From DASXHZ01 sp036488085 (GTDB taxonomy: Bacteria > Acidobacteriota > Thermoanaerobaculia > Gp7-AA8): a stretch of 64,000 bases of DNA. Under the pieces are notes generated by a model that was not told the DNA's origin, searched no databases, and saw nothing but the letters and a program-made list of their open reading frames with translations. Shown here piece after piece: positions 35,621 through 44,203 of this stretch; the stretch's first letter is position 1, and the number at the start of each line of letters is the position of its first letter. Position numbers and translations under genes: made by a program. The stretch spans positions 29,410 to 93,409 of the forward strand of contig DASXHZ010000084.1 in NCBI GenBank assembly GCA_036488085.1, read 5' to 3'.

Positions 35621-35819
35621 AACTTCCCCTCCTCCTTTCTCCACCCCGTAGAACCGCGGTCGAGGTCTCTCTCGCGGCACGAAAAAAATCTCGGTGGCCC
35701 TATGGCACTCTGCCGAAAGCGACCTATATTTGTCTGCATCTTCCTGACGTGCCCGGTCCCTTGTAGTCCCAAGTAACTCGTTGCGGTCCCACCCTATCAA
35801 CAGAGGAGGAGGAACACCT

Positions 35820-37523
35820 GTGTCAACTCGTAGCCGTATTTCGCTAACTGTAGCTGTCGCCGCCATCGCCCTCTCGCTGCCCTTCGCCGCGTTCGCGCGC
35901 GATCTGGGAGCCGAACCGGTCGCCCACGTCGTCGTCACACCGGCGACGGTCGAATTCCAGAGCTCCGCGCCTCACGACTCGATCACCCTCGTGGTGAACG
36001 GTCCGAATGGGCTCACCTACACGAAGGATTTCGCCGGCAACCCGATGGTCCGCCTGCAGGACATGCACGGCGCTGCCGATGGCACGTACCTGTACGAGTT
36101 GCGTGTGACGCCGCAGATTTCGTCCGACGTCAAACGGCAGCTCGCCGACGCGCGCGCTGCGAATGACGATGCGGCGATCGATCGCATCATGACGGCCGCC
36201 GGCCTCAAGACGCCGCCCTATCAGGCGGGCGCGTTCACCGTCTTGAACGGCGCGATCGTCTCCCCCGATCTTCAGGAGGGACCCGCCTTCCGGCCCGGCC
36301 CCAGCACCATGACCGCGGCGCCGAAGAGCGGCACGCCGGCCGGCTCGACCGGAACCAGCGTGAACCCTCCGGCCAAGGCAATGGACGTCGTCACCGCCGA
36401 CGACATCATCGTTCAGGGAAGCGCGTGCATCGGCCTCGACTGCGTCAATGGCGAGTCGTTCGGCTTCGACACGATTCGGCTCAAGGAGAACAACACCCGC
36501 ATTCACTTCGATGACGACAGCACTTCGCCCGGATTTCCCAACGTGCAGTGGCAGCTCACGGCCAATGACTCGGCCAGCGGCGGCGCGAACAAGTTTTCGA
36601 TCGACGACATCACGAATTCGAAGACGCCGTTCACCGTCACCGCGGCCGCGCCGACGAACTCGCTCTTCGTCGCCTCGTCGGGCAAGGTCGGCCTCGGCAA
36701 CAACAACCCCGGCCTGAACCTCCACGTGACAGCCACCGACACTCCAGCGGCCCGCCTGGAGCAGACCAACGGCGGCGGCTTCACCGCGCAGACGTGGGAC
36801 ATCGCCGGGAACGAAGCCAACTTCTTCATCCGCGACCTCACCGGCGGATCGCGCCTTCCCTTCCGCATTCGTCCTGGAGCGCCGACCAGCTCGATCGACG
36901 TCCAGGCCAGTGGCAACGTCGGCATCAACACCGCCTCGGCCGCTCGCCAGCTCGAAATCGACAACAGCACCGTCCCGGCCGTCGGCTTCCGCAACACCGG
37001 CGCCGCCACGGACCAGAAATTCTGGGAGTTTGCCGTCTTCGGCAACACGTTCCTCGGCGATGTTCAGAACGATGCGAATACGACGCAGGCCTTCTGGCTC
37101 CAGGTCAACCGCGGCTCGGGGAACACGATCAGCAGCGTGACGTTCCCGAACGGCAACATCGGCATCGGAACGACCTCCCCGACGCAGCCGATCCAGCACA
37201 GCAATGGAGCATACCTCTCCGTCGGCGGTACCTGGACGAATGCGTCCAGCCGTTCCTTCAAGCAGAACATCAATGATCTCGAAGCCGACGCCGCCATGGA
37301 CGCACTCCGGAAGCTCGAGCCGGTAACCTATTCCTACAAGGTCGATCCGAGCGAGCATCACGTCGGATTCATCGCCGAGGATGTTCCGGATCTCGTCGCG
37401 ACCAAGGATCGGAAGAGCCTGGCCGCGATGGACATCGTCGCCCTGCTCACGAAGGTCGTGCAGGAACAGCAGAAGACGATCGAAGATCTGTCGAGCCGCG
37501 TGAAGCAGCTCGAAAAGAACTGA
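35820..37523 (+). CDS. Secreted fibre-like protein with C-terminal S74 chaperone domain
   Basis: A 567-residue exported protein (signal ISLTVAVAAIALSLPFAAFA). The middle is a beta-rich, Gly/Asn/Thr-rich shaft (GKVGLGNNNPGLNLHV, GNVGINTASAARQLEI, GNIGIGTTSPTQPI) as in trimeric tail fibres. The last 100 residues are an intramolecular chaperone auto-processing (peptidase S74) domain: SRSFKQNINDLEADAAMDALRKLEPVTYSYK...HHVGFIAEDVPDLV, then a coiled coil (QEQQKTIEDLSSRVKQLEK). The start is GTG 35820 with GGAGGAGG upstream. There are no phage genes around it, so this is a host surface or secreted trimer. Confidence 0.85.
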   Translation: MSTRSRISLTVAVAAIALSLPFAAFARDLGAEPVAHVVVTPATVEFQSSAPHDSITLVVNGPNGLTYTKDFAGNPMVRLQDMHGAADGTYLYELRVTPQISSDVKRQLADARAANDDAAIDRIMTAAGLKTPPYQAGAFTVLNGAIVSPDLQEGPAFRPGPSTMTAAPKSGTPAGSTGTSVNPPAKAMDVVTADDIIVQGSACIGLDCVNGESFGFDTIRLKENNTRIHFDDDSTSPGFPNVQWQLTANDSASGGANKFSIDDITNSKTPFTVTAAAPTNSLFVASSGKVGLGNNNPGLNLHVTATDTPAARLEQTNGGGFTAQTWDIAGNEANFFIRDLTGGSRLPFRIRPGAPTSSIDVQASGNVGINTASAARQLEIDNSTVPAVGFRNTGAATDQKFWEFAVFGNTFLGDVQNDANTTQAFWLQVNRGSGNTISSVTFPNGNIGIGTTSPTQPIQHSNGAYLSVGGTWTNASSRSFKQNINDLEADAAMDALRKLEPVTYSYKVDPSEHHVGFIAEDVPDLVATKDRKSLAAMDIVALLTKVVQEQQKTIEDLSSRVKQLEKN

Positions 37524-37544
37524 GGCTTCGTCATCAACCCTCGA

Positions 37545-37576
37545 ACGCCGGTGGTCACCCACCGGCGTTTTTCTTT
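37545..37576 (+). terminator. Rho-independent terminator
   Basis: 10-bp perfect stem ACGCCGGTGG/CCACCGGCGT with TCAC loop, followed by TTTTCTTT. It lies 21 nt after the S74-protein stop. Confidence 0.92.
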
Positions 37577-37611
37577 GCCCGCCTGTCTTGAAGATGGGAT
37601 CATGCGCCGCA

Positions 37612-38433
37612 ATGGGACGACTCACGCGAACGCTCTCTCACAACGTTCGCAACCTAGCGCGCCGCATCGGTCCATTGCGGAGCCTCGCGCGCCGGTCGAG
37701 AATCACGAAGCGCGTGAGAGAGCTCGACTCAGTCACGCAGCTGACCTTCCGCGAACATCTCGACCGGAACGGCATGCGCGTCGACTACGCCTATTCGCTA
37801 GAGGCGGCGGACCGCCAGTGTGTGCAGGTTCTGTTGCTCGAAGACCTCATCACGATGCTCGCACGCGAACGCGTTCAGGGTGCGCTCGTCGAGTGCGGGG
37901 TCTTCACCGGCGGAGCATCCGCGTTCATGCTGCGCTCCGCGATGCGGAACCTCGACCCGCTGCCTCCCTATTGGGGATTCGACTCGTTCGAGGGGATGCC
38001 GCACGCGACGCCGTCCGATGGCGAGAAAGCGGTGCAATGGCTCGTCGATGGGACTGCCCTGGACGGAAAGCTCGAAGCGACGACCGTCAATCGCGCCGAT
38101 TACGAGATCGTCACGCGCTATCTGAAGGAGACCGGATATCCACACGTGAACGTCGTACGCGGATGGTTCCAGAACACGCTTCCCGTGTCGCGCGCGGCGA
38201 TCGGACCGATCGCTCTCCTGCGGCTCGACGGCGATTTCTACGAGTCGACGAAAGTATGTCTCAACGAGCTGGCGGGACAGGTCGTCCAGGGCGGCGTCAT
38301 CGTGTTCGATGACTACGGCGCCTTTGAAGGCTGCAGGAAGGCAGCCGACGAGTTCTTGTCGACCGACCGGCGATTCTCTCCCGTGTTTCGGTTCGACGCG
38401 CATCAGGCATGGATCATCCGGGTCGATCGCTGA
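37612..38433 (+). CDS. TylF/macrocin-type O-methyltransferase
   Basis: A 273-residue SAM-dependent methyltransferase: ALVECGVFTGGASAFMLRSAM (SAM motif I), YWGFDSFEGMPHAT, LKETGYPHVNVVRGWFQNTLP, LLRLDGDFYESTKVCLNEL (metal-binding Asp) and GGVIVFDDYGAFEGCRKA. This matches the TylF family that methylates sugars or polyketide sugars; here it may act on a surface glycan or metabolite. I prefer ATG 37612; ATG 37594 and TTG 37588 are possible. It lies alone after a terminator. Confidence 0.88.
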   Translation: MGRLTRTLSHNVRNLARRIGPLRSLARRSRITKRVRELDSVTQLTFREHLDRNGMRVDYAYSLEAADRQCVQVLLLEDLITMLARERVQGALVECGVFTGGASAFMLRSAMRNLDPLPPYWGFDSFEGMPHATPSDGEKAVQWLVDGTALDGKLEATTVNRADYEIVTRYLKETGYPHVNVVRGWFQNTLPVSRAAIGPIALLRLDGDFYESTKVCLNELAGQVVQGGVIVFDDYGAFEGCRKAADEFLSTDRRFSPVFRFDAHQAWIIRVDR

Positions 38434-38468
38434 GCGACTGGCGTGACGTTCGCACCTTCGACGAGCTG

Positions 38469-38882
38469 ATGAAGAAGTTCGCAGTATTGCTATTGATCGC
38501 CGCCGCGTGCGGGCAGACCCAAAGTCCCGCGGCTCGCGCGCGGCCGAAGGTGGAGATGCGAACGCTCGACGGCGCCGATACACGGCCTGTCGTCATCGAT
38601 CCTCCGCCGGTACTGACAGACGAGGCGCCGCCGCCGAAGCCTCACGACCCGACGGCCGCCCAGAACCAGGTGCCGTTGACCGAGGCCGACGAGCAGTTGC
38701 GTGCACGCCTCCCGTTCGCCCCGGCGATCGGGCTGGATCCGGTCGACGGCGCCAAGATCTCCATCCGCGCGGACACGCCGACGGTCGAGCTGAAGAATCG
38801 CATCTATTACTTCTCCTCGGAAGAGAACAAGCGCACTTTCATGGCGTCACCCCAGCAGTATCTGAAGGGCGTCTTCCGCTAG
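38469..38882 (+). CDS. Lipoprotein with cysteine-less YHS-like domain
   Basis: A 137-residue lipoprotein: MKKFAVLLLIAAACGQ with lipobox IAAAC. A Pro-rich linker is followed by LDPVDGAKISIRADTPTVELKNRIYYFSSEENKRTFMASPQQYLKGVF, which matches YHS domains (usual CPVCGM...YYFCSEEC...F...P..Y). The metal-binding Cys are replaced (CPVCG is DPVDG; FCSEEC is FSSEEN), so it cannot bind metal in the usual way. ATG 38469 is the start; upstream in-frame sequence overlaps the methyltransferase gene. Confidence 0.78.
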   Translation: MKKFAVLLLIAAACGQTQSPAARARPKVEMRTLDGADTRPVVIDPPPVLTDEAPPPKPHDPTAAQNQVPLTEADEQLRARLPFAPAIGLDPVDGAKISIRADTPTVELKNRIYYFSSEENKRTFMASPQQYLKGVFR

Positions 38883-38885
38883 GGC

Positions 38886-39293
38886 TCACGGCAGCCACGG
38901 ACCAAAGGCGCGCATCACCTCGGCGTCGGCCTTTACGGGTTTGCGGGTCTCGCGCTCCAGCCAGACATGCCTCGAGAAGCCGGTGGCGCGGAGTTCGCCC
39001 ACGGAATCGGACAGTTCGTACTCGAATCGCAACATCCGGCTCCCCGCCTCCCCGATCCTGGTCTTGATCACGACCTCGTCGTCGTAGCGGTACGGGGTGC
39101 GGAAGCGGCATCCGATCTCCACGACCACGAGCAGATAGCCGCGCTCCTCGATGTCGCGATATGTGTTTCCTGTCGCACGACATAGGTCGGTACGACCGAC
39201 CTCGAACCAAACGATGTAATTGGAATGATGGGCGATGCCCATCTGATCCGTCTCTTTGTATCGAACGCGCGTGCGGCTCTCGACAGACTTCAC
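38886..39293 (-). CDS. YbgC/4HBT-type acyl-CoA thioesterase
   Basis: A 135-residue hot-dog-fold thioesterase: RTRVRYKETDQMGIAHHSNYIVWFEVGRTDLCRA holds the catalytic Asp and the typical TDQMGIAHHSNY motif, followed by YRDIEERGYLLVVVEIGCRFRTP and RFEYELSDSVGEL. I place the start at GTG 39293 because TACATT lies 9 nt upstream; the longer frame is not protein-like. It hydrolyses acyl-CoA thioesters; its substrate is unknown. Convergent with the YHS lipoprotein and divergent from the alpha/beta hydrolase. Confidence 0.9.
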   Translation of the reverse strand: MKSVESRTRVRYKETDQMGIAHHSNYIVWFEVGRTDLCRATGNTYRDIEERGYLLVVVEIGCRFRTPYRYDDEVVIKTRIGEAGSRMLRFEYELSDSVGELRATGFSRHVWLERETRKPVKADAEVMRAFGPWLP

Positions 39294-39355
39294 TGGGAAT
39301 CGAATGTAGCACGGCAGAACACGGCAGAAGAATTGCTCCGAATGTAAGGTAAGAA

Positions 39356-40333
39356 ATGAGCCTGGGACGCAAGAAGACCCGCGAGATCGCCCGAACGGCA
39401 AAGCAATCGCTGCTCGTCGGCGGACTCTCTATCGTCGCCGCCGACCTCGCACGCCGCGTCTTCCGGCACATCCAACTCTTCTGTCCGGAGCGCAAGCCGG
39501 TGAAGTCGTGGAACCCGCAGGACTACGGCGTCCCGCCCGACCGCGTCGAAGAGCAGTGGTTCGAGACGCCTGACGGCGAGAGGCTCTATGGCTGGTACTG
39601 CCGCGCCGAGAACCCGATCGCATCCGCCGTCTTCTGCCACGGCAACACCGGGAACCTCACCACCGTCGCGGAGCTGATTCCCTACCTCCTCGAGGCCGGC
39701 TACAACGTTCTCTTTTTCGACTACCGCGGGTTCGGCCGGAGCACCGGCTACGCGTCGATCGCCGGCGTCGTGGCGGACGGCGTCACGGCGGCGCGTCATC
39801 ACGAGACGATCCGGCCGAAACATCTCCCGTCCGTCATCTACGGATTCTCGCTCGGCGGCGCTGTCGCCGCGCAGGTGATCCGGCACCATCCGTTCGACGG
39901 CCTCATTCTTCACTCGACCTTCACGTCGCTTCCCGACATCGCGCGCGCCACGTGGCCGCGCCTGCCGATCCATCTGCTCGCGGGCGATTTCTTCAACACG
40001 GTCTCGGTCATGAAGAAGATCCGCGTGCCGGTGCTGATCCTTCACGGCACCGAGGACGAAGCCGTCCCCTGCTGGATGGCGCACAAGCTGTACGACGCGT
40101 GCACGTCGCAGAAGCGCATCTATACCGTCGCGGGCGGGCTGCACAAAGACCTCTACGTCCGCGACGCGAGCACGCTGGTCCGCACGATCACGGAGTTCAT
40201 TCACGACCTTCCGCGCGGCGCGATGACCCACGAGGTCGATGCGCCATACGGCCCGGTCGACGAGATCATCGATGCAGCGTTCCGCTACGTGCGGCGCTTT
40301 CTCCGCCGTCCGCTCGTGCCGAAAACGCTGTGA
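39356..40333 (+). CDS. Alpha/beta hydrolase (FrsA/ABHD-like), membrane-associated
   Basis: A 325-residue hydrolase: an N-terminal hydrophobic stretch (SLLVGGLSIVAADLA), FETPDGERLYGWY, oxyanion HGNTGN, FFDYRGFGRSTG, nucleophile elbow YGFSLGGAVAAQV, Asp in ILHGTEDEAVP, His in GGLHKDLYV. This is the serine-aminopeptidase/YfhR-like group. The substrate is unknown. TAAGGT lies 5 nt before the ATG. Confidence 0.9.
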   Translation: MSLGRKKTREIARTAKQSLLVGGLSIVAADLARRVFRHIQLFCPERKPVKSWNPQDYGVPPDRVEEQWFETPDGERLYGWYCRAENPIASAVFCHGNTGNLTTVAELIPYLLEAGYNVLFFDYRGFGRSTGYASIAGVVADGVTAARHHETIRPKHLPSVIYGFSLGGAVAAQVIRHHPFDGLILHSTFTSLPDIARATWPRLPIHLLAGDFFNTVSVMKKIRVPVLILHGTEDEAVPCWMAHKLYDACTSQKRIYTVAGGLHKDLYVRDASTLVRTITEFIHDLPRGAMTHEVDAPYGPVDEIIDAAFRYVRRFLRRPLVPKTL

Positions 40334-40347
40334 TAGATTCGCGGCCG

Positions 40348-41460
40348 ATGCTGGCCGTCGTGAAGTCGTCTCCGGAAGACGGGCCCGAGGGAACTGAAGT
40401 CCGCGAGTGCCCGCGGCCCACACCCGCTCCTGACGAAATGCTGATCCGCGTCGCCGCCGCGGCGATCTGCGGGACCGACAAACACATCTATCACTGGGAT
40501 GAATCCGTCCGCGACAAGGTGAAGCCGCCGCGGATCTACGGTCACGAGTTCTGCGGGTTCATCGAGGGGATCGGTGAGCGCGCACACCGCCCCGGCTTCA
40601 ACGCCGGCGACTACGTCTCCGCGGAGATGCACGTGGTCGACGGCGAGTGCCCGCAGTGCCGCAGCGGCCAGGGACACATCTGCGTCAACACGAAGATCTA
40701 CGGCCTGCACGAAGACGGCGCGTTCGCGGAGTTCGTGCGCGTCCCCGCCTCGAACGTCGTCAAGCTCGGTCCGTACGTTCCGCTCCGCGTCGGTGCATTC
40801 CTCGACGCCCTCGGCAACGCCGTACATGCGACGCAGATCTGCGACCTCGCCGGCAAGACGGTCGCGATCACCGGCTTCGGTCCGATCGGCGCGATGTGCG
40901 CGGCGATTGCGGAGCACAGCGGCGCGGCAACGGTCGTCGTCACCGACGTCAGCGACCACGCACTGGAGACGGCGCGGCGATGGGCCGCATCGCGGAACTT
41001 CGACAACCTGCACGCCTTCAATGTAGGGACGACCGATGCGGCCGAGGTGAAGAAAGCGATCGACGCGATCACAGACGACGTCGGCGTCGACATCGTCCTC
41101 GAGATGTCGGGCTCCAGCAACGCGATCAATTTCGGCCTCGACATCGTGCGGATGGGCGGCACGCTCTCGCTCCTCGGCCTCCCCGCCGGCCGCGCCGTGA
41201 CCATCAACGACTACACGCGCAACGTGATCTTCAAAGGGGTCACGATGCAGGGAATCATCGGCCGGCGGATGTACTCGACTTGGCAGCGGATGCTTTCGCT
41301 CCTTCGCTCCGGGCTCGACGTGGAGTGGGTCGTACAGGCGACGTTCGATTCGTTGCGAGATTTTCACGAAGGAATGGGCCGATTCGATCGACATGAGGCC
41401 CTGAAAGTGGTTTTCTTTCCGGAAGGAGAGAGGGCCGCGAACGCGCGGCTCCGAACGTAG
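40348..41460 (+). CDS. tdh: L-threonine 3-dehydrogenase-like zinc alcohol dehydrogenase
   Basis: A 370-residue MDR-family dehydrogenase. It matches Tdh in AICGTDKHIYHWDESVRDK, GHEFCGFIEGIG, GNAVHATQICDLAGKTVAITGFGPIGAMCAAIAEHSG and VVVTDVS. The catalytic zinc ligands are present. The structural zinc lobe has only three Cys (DGECPQCRSGQGHIC); the first position is Asp instead of Cys. TAGATT ends 8 nt before ATG 40348. The stop overlaps the PFK start by one base. No kbl gene is adjacent. Sorbitol or other polyol dehydrogenase activity is an alternative. Confidence 0.85.
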   Translation: MLAVVKSSPEDGPEGTEVRECPRPTPAPDEMLIRVAAAAICGTDKHIYHWDESVRDKVKPPRIYGHEFCGFIEGIGERAHRPGFNAGDYVSAEMHVVDGECPQCRSGQGHICVNTKIYGLHEDGAFAEFVRVPASNVVKLGPYVPLRVGAFLDALGNAVHATQICDLAGKTVAITGFGPIGAMCAAIAEHSGAATVVVTDVSDHALETARRWAASRNFDNLHAFNVGTTDAAEVKKAIDAITDDVGVDIVLEMSGSSNAINFGLDIVRMGGTLSLLGLPAGRAVTINDYTRNVIFKGVTMQGIIGRRMYSTWQRMLSLLRSGLDVEWVVQATFDSLRDFHEGMGRFDRHEALKVVFFPEGERAANARLRT

Positions 41461-42623
41461 TGCCGAAGCGGATTGCGATTTTGACCGGCGGCGGCGACGT
41501 CCCCGGCCTCAACGCCGCCATCAAGTCATTCGTCTGGCGATTGTCGGACGCCGGCCACGAGATCGTCGGACTCCGCCGCGGCTGGGCCGCGCTCCTGAAC
41601 ATCGTCCCCGACCCACACGTCGACAACAGCGCGTGGACGATGACGCTCCATCGCCGAAACACGCGCGCCATCGACCGGACGGGCGGCACGGTGCTCCACA
41701 CGTCACGAGTCAATCCGGAGATCACGAAGCTGGAGCACATCCCGCCACACCTCGAGTCGGTGAAGCCGGCTGCCGACGAGCATGGCCGCTATGACCTTAC
41801 CCGAGCTGCGATCCGCACGATCGAATACCTCGGCGTCGACGTCCTCGTCGCCCTCGGCGGCGACGGCACGCTCACCTTCGCGCGCCGTCTGCACGACGAA
41901 GGTGTTCCGATCATCGCGATCCCGAAGACGATGGACAACGACGTCTTCGGCACAGACTACTGCCTCGGTTTTTCCACCGCGGTCACACGCTCGGTGACGT
42001 TCATCAACGACCTCCGTACCGGCGCCGGCTCGCACGAGCGCTATCTGGTCGTCGAGCTGTTCGGACGCTATTCCGGCGAGACTTGTCTCCTGGCGTCCTA
42101 TCTCTCCGGCGTCGACCGCGCCGTGATCGCCGAGGTGCCGTTCGATCCCGATCACCTCATCGCGATGCTCGCGAAGGACAAACAGGACAACCCGAGCAAC
42201 TACGCGATCGTGGCGATCTCCGAGGGGGCCAAGATCGTCGGCGGAGCGATGGTGGAGACCGGTGAAGCCGACTCGTTCGGGAACCGAAAGCTCGGAGGCA
42301 TCGGCGGCGTGCTGAGCGAATACCTCGAAGAGCATGGACGCGACAAAGTCATCTACCAGCGCCTCGCCTACCTGATGCGCTCCGGCGCTCCGGACTCACT
42401 CGACATGCTCGTGGCCAACAACTTCGGCAGCCTCGCCGCCGACCTCGTGCGGCAAGGCGAGCGTGGAAAGCTAGTCGCCGTCGTCGACGGACGCTACTCG
42501 GCGGCCCCCATCACCGTCACCGCCCAGGGGAAGAAGCGCGTCGACGTCGATCGCTACTACGACGTCGAGAACTATCGCCCCAAGGTCGCCAACGTGATGG
42601 GAATGCCGATGTTCCTGCACTGA
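41460..42623 (+). CDS. pfkA: 6-phosphofructokinase, group III-like
   Basis: A 387-residue PFK: ILTGGGDVPGLNAAIKSFVWRL, LVALGGDGTLTFARRL, AIPKTMDNDVFGTDYCLGFSTAV, VELFGRYSGETCLLAS and AEVPFD. The residue in GGDGT is the Gly that goes with ATP use, while PKTMDND has the Lys typical of PPi-dependent enzymes. This mixed pair is known from some actinobacterial group III ATP enzymes, so ATP is the likelier donor, but PPi cannot be excluded. GTG 41460 overlaps the tdh stop, so the two are co-translated. Confidence 0.9.
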   Translation: MPKRIAILTGGGDVPGLNAAIKSFVWRLSDAGHEIVGLRRGWAALLNIVPDPHVDNSAWTMTLHRRNTRAIDRTGGTVLHTSRVNPEITKLEHIPPHLESVKPAADEHGRYDLTRAAIRTIEYLGVDVLVALGGDGTLTFARRLHDEGVPIIAIPKTMDNDVFGTDYCLGFSTAVTRSVTFINDLRTGAGSHERYLVVELFGRYSGETCLLASYLSGVDRAVIAEVPFDPDHLIAMLAKDKQDNPSNYAIVAISEGAKIVGGAMVETGEADSFGNRKLGGIGGVLSEYLEEHGRDKVIYQRLAYLMRSGAPDSLDMLVANNFGSLAADLVRQGERGKLVAVVDGRYSAAPITVTAQGKKRVDVDRYYDVENYRPKVANVMGMPMFLH

Positions 42624-42672
42624 CGTTACGCGGTTTGCGCATGACCCCGCAACCTTCGTAACCTCGTAACCC

Positions 42673-43152
42673 TCATTGCACGGCGGCCGTGAAATCGGCG
42701 TCGAACCCGAACGTGACGCTGGCCGTCTCGACGCGTTTCACCGAGACGTGACCATCCATCTGTCCGTTCGACTTCTTCGCGCGGACGTGCACGTCCTTGA
42801 TCGGCTCCATCCATCCGGCGTCGTACATACCGGTCGGATGCTGCACGACGAGGTGCAGCGGCTGCTGAAGATCCCGCCCCATGCTCACGACGATGCCGAA
42901 GATGCCCTCGGGGAAGTTCGAGTCGACGTCGGAGAGCTTCGTGCCGGCCGGCAGCGGCTTGTCCGTAAGGATGATCTTCGTCGCGTCGTTGCGGTTATTC
43001 AGATCGTTGTGGGCTCGATCCATCACGTATGCATACGTGAGCGGGACCTCCGTGCTGCCGATGGTCAGCGAGCCTTGAGCGTGGCCGAGATCAGCCGCAA
43101 GAGCGGCGGTCGCGGCAAACGTAAGGAGCACGCAGACGGTAAAACGTCGCAT
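42673..43152 (-). CDS. Secreted hypothetical protein
   Basis: A 159-residue exported protein (signal FTVCVLLTFAATAALAADLG). The mature part has a beta-rich look (GSLTIGSTEVPLTYAYVMDRAHNDLNNRNDATKIILTDKPLPAG; GMYDAGWMEPIKDVHVRAKKSNGQMDGHVSVKRVET). ATG 43152 with GGGAGG upstream is the start; the frame is open further. I do not recognise a family. It is divergent from the S9 peptidase gene. Confidence 0.72.
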   Translation of the reverse strand: MRRFTVCVLLTFAATAALAADLGHAQGSLTIGSTEVPLTYAYVMDRAHNDLNNRNDATKIILTDKPLPAGTKLSDVDSNFPEGIFGIVVSMGRDLQQPLHLVVQHPTGMYDAGWMEPIKDVHVRAKKSNGQMDGHVSVKRVETASVTFGFDADFTAAVQ

Positions 43153-43201
43153 GGTGGGCCTCCCGATTTGTCTCGTGCGATCAGTGTAGCATCGTGCACC
43201 C

Positions 43202-44194
43202 ATGCGCAAGTTTTTCATTCTCCTCGCTTCACTCCTCCTGACGATCGCGGCCGGCGCGCAGCAGCAGCCTCAGGCGGCTCCGCGCGACGAGTCGGCAGAC
43301 CGCGCGTTCGAAGAAACGATCAAGGACATCGACGACGTCCGGTGGTTCATGTACCTCGGCGACGTCGCGAAGATCGACAAGTCGCTGATCGCGAGCAGCA
43401 AGCCGATCCGGATGAAGAATCCGACCGGCCAGGGCGCCGGCAACCCGCTCATCATCCCCGTCTACACCTTCACGCCGAAGAAGCTCACCGGAAAGGCACC
43501 CCTGATCGTCTTCGTACACGGCGGGGTCCACGGCGACTTCGAGACGTCGTACGCCCACATCATGCGCGAGCTGATGGATCAGGGTTACGTCGTCGTCGCG
43601 CCGGAGTACCGCGGCTCGACCGGATACGGTGACGAGCTTTACGAGCAGATCGACTACGGCGGCACCGAAGTCGACGACGTCAAGGCCGCGCGCGACTGGG
43701 CCGTCGAGAACCTCCCGCAAGTCGACGGCTCGCGCGTCGGCATCATCGGCTGGAGCCACGGCGGATATCAGACGCTGCTGAACATCTTCCGGTGGCCCGA
43801 CGCCTACCAGGTCGCGTACGCCGGCGTGCCGGTGAGCGATCTCGTCCAACGGATGGGCTACAAGTCGCAGGGATACCGGAACATCTTCGCGGAGTTCATC
43901 GGCAAACAGGCGGCCGATGACCCGATGGAGTACCGCCGTCGCTCCCCGTACTTCTACGCCGACAAGCTCGCCACGCCACTCCTCGTCCACACCAACACCA
44001 GCGACGAAGACGTGAACGTGATGGAGGTGCAGCACCTCATCGACTCGCTGAAGGCGTCCGGCAAGAAGTTCGAGTACAAGATCTACGAGAACGCTCCCGG
44101 CGGACATCACTTCAACCGCATCGACACCAGGCTCGCCCGCGACTCGCGCCAGGAGGTCTACGCCTTCCTCGCCCGGTACCTGAAGGAGCACTAA
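43202..44194 (+). CDS. Secreted S9 prolyl-oligopeptidase-like peptidase
   Basis: A 330-residue exported hydrolase (signal FFILLASLLLTIAAGAQ). Only the catalytic domain is present, without beta-propeller: PLIVFVHGGVHGDF, VVAPEYRGSTGYGDELYE, nucleophile GWSHGGYQTLL, Asp in HTNTSDEDVN, His in GGHHFNR. It may be a DPP-like or acylaminoacyl peptidase. TAGCAT ends 9 nt before ATG. Its last codons are part of a 10-bp tandem duplication that carries the Shine-Dalgarno of xylF, so it may be co-transcribed with the transporter. Confidence 0.9.
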   Translation: MRKFFILLASLLLTIAAGAQQQPQAAPRDESADRAFEETIKDIDDVRWFMYLGDVAKIDKSLIASSKPIRMKNPTGQGAGNPLIIPVYTFTPKKLTGKAPLIVFVHGGVHGDFETSYAHIMRELMDQGYVVVAPEYRGSTGYGDELYEQIDYGGTEVDDVKAARDWAVENLPQVDGSRVGIIGWSHGGYQTLLNIFRWPDAYQVAYAGVPVSDLVQRMGYKSQGYRNIFAEFIGKQAADDPMEYRRRSPYFYADKLATPLLVHTNTSDEDVNVMEVQHLIDSLKASGKKFEYKIYENAPGGHHFNRIDTRLARDSRQEVYAFLARYLKEH

Positions 44195-44203
44195 GGAGCA
44201 CTA

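Noticed and set aside
35820..37523. Prophage tail fibre
   Set aside because: It has a Sec signal peptide, its own terminator, and no phage structural or integrase gene within the window.
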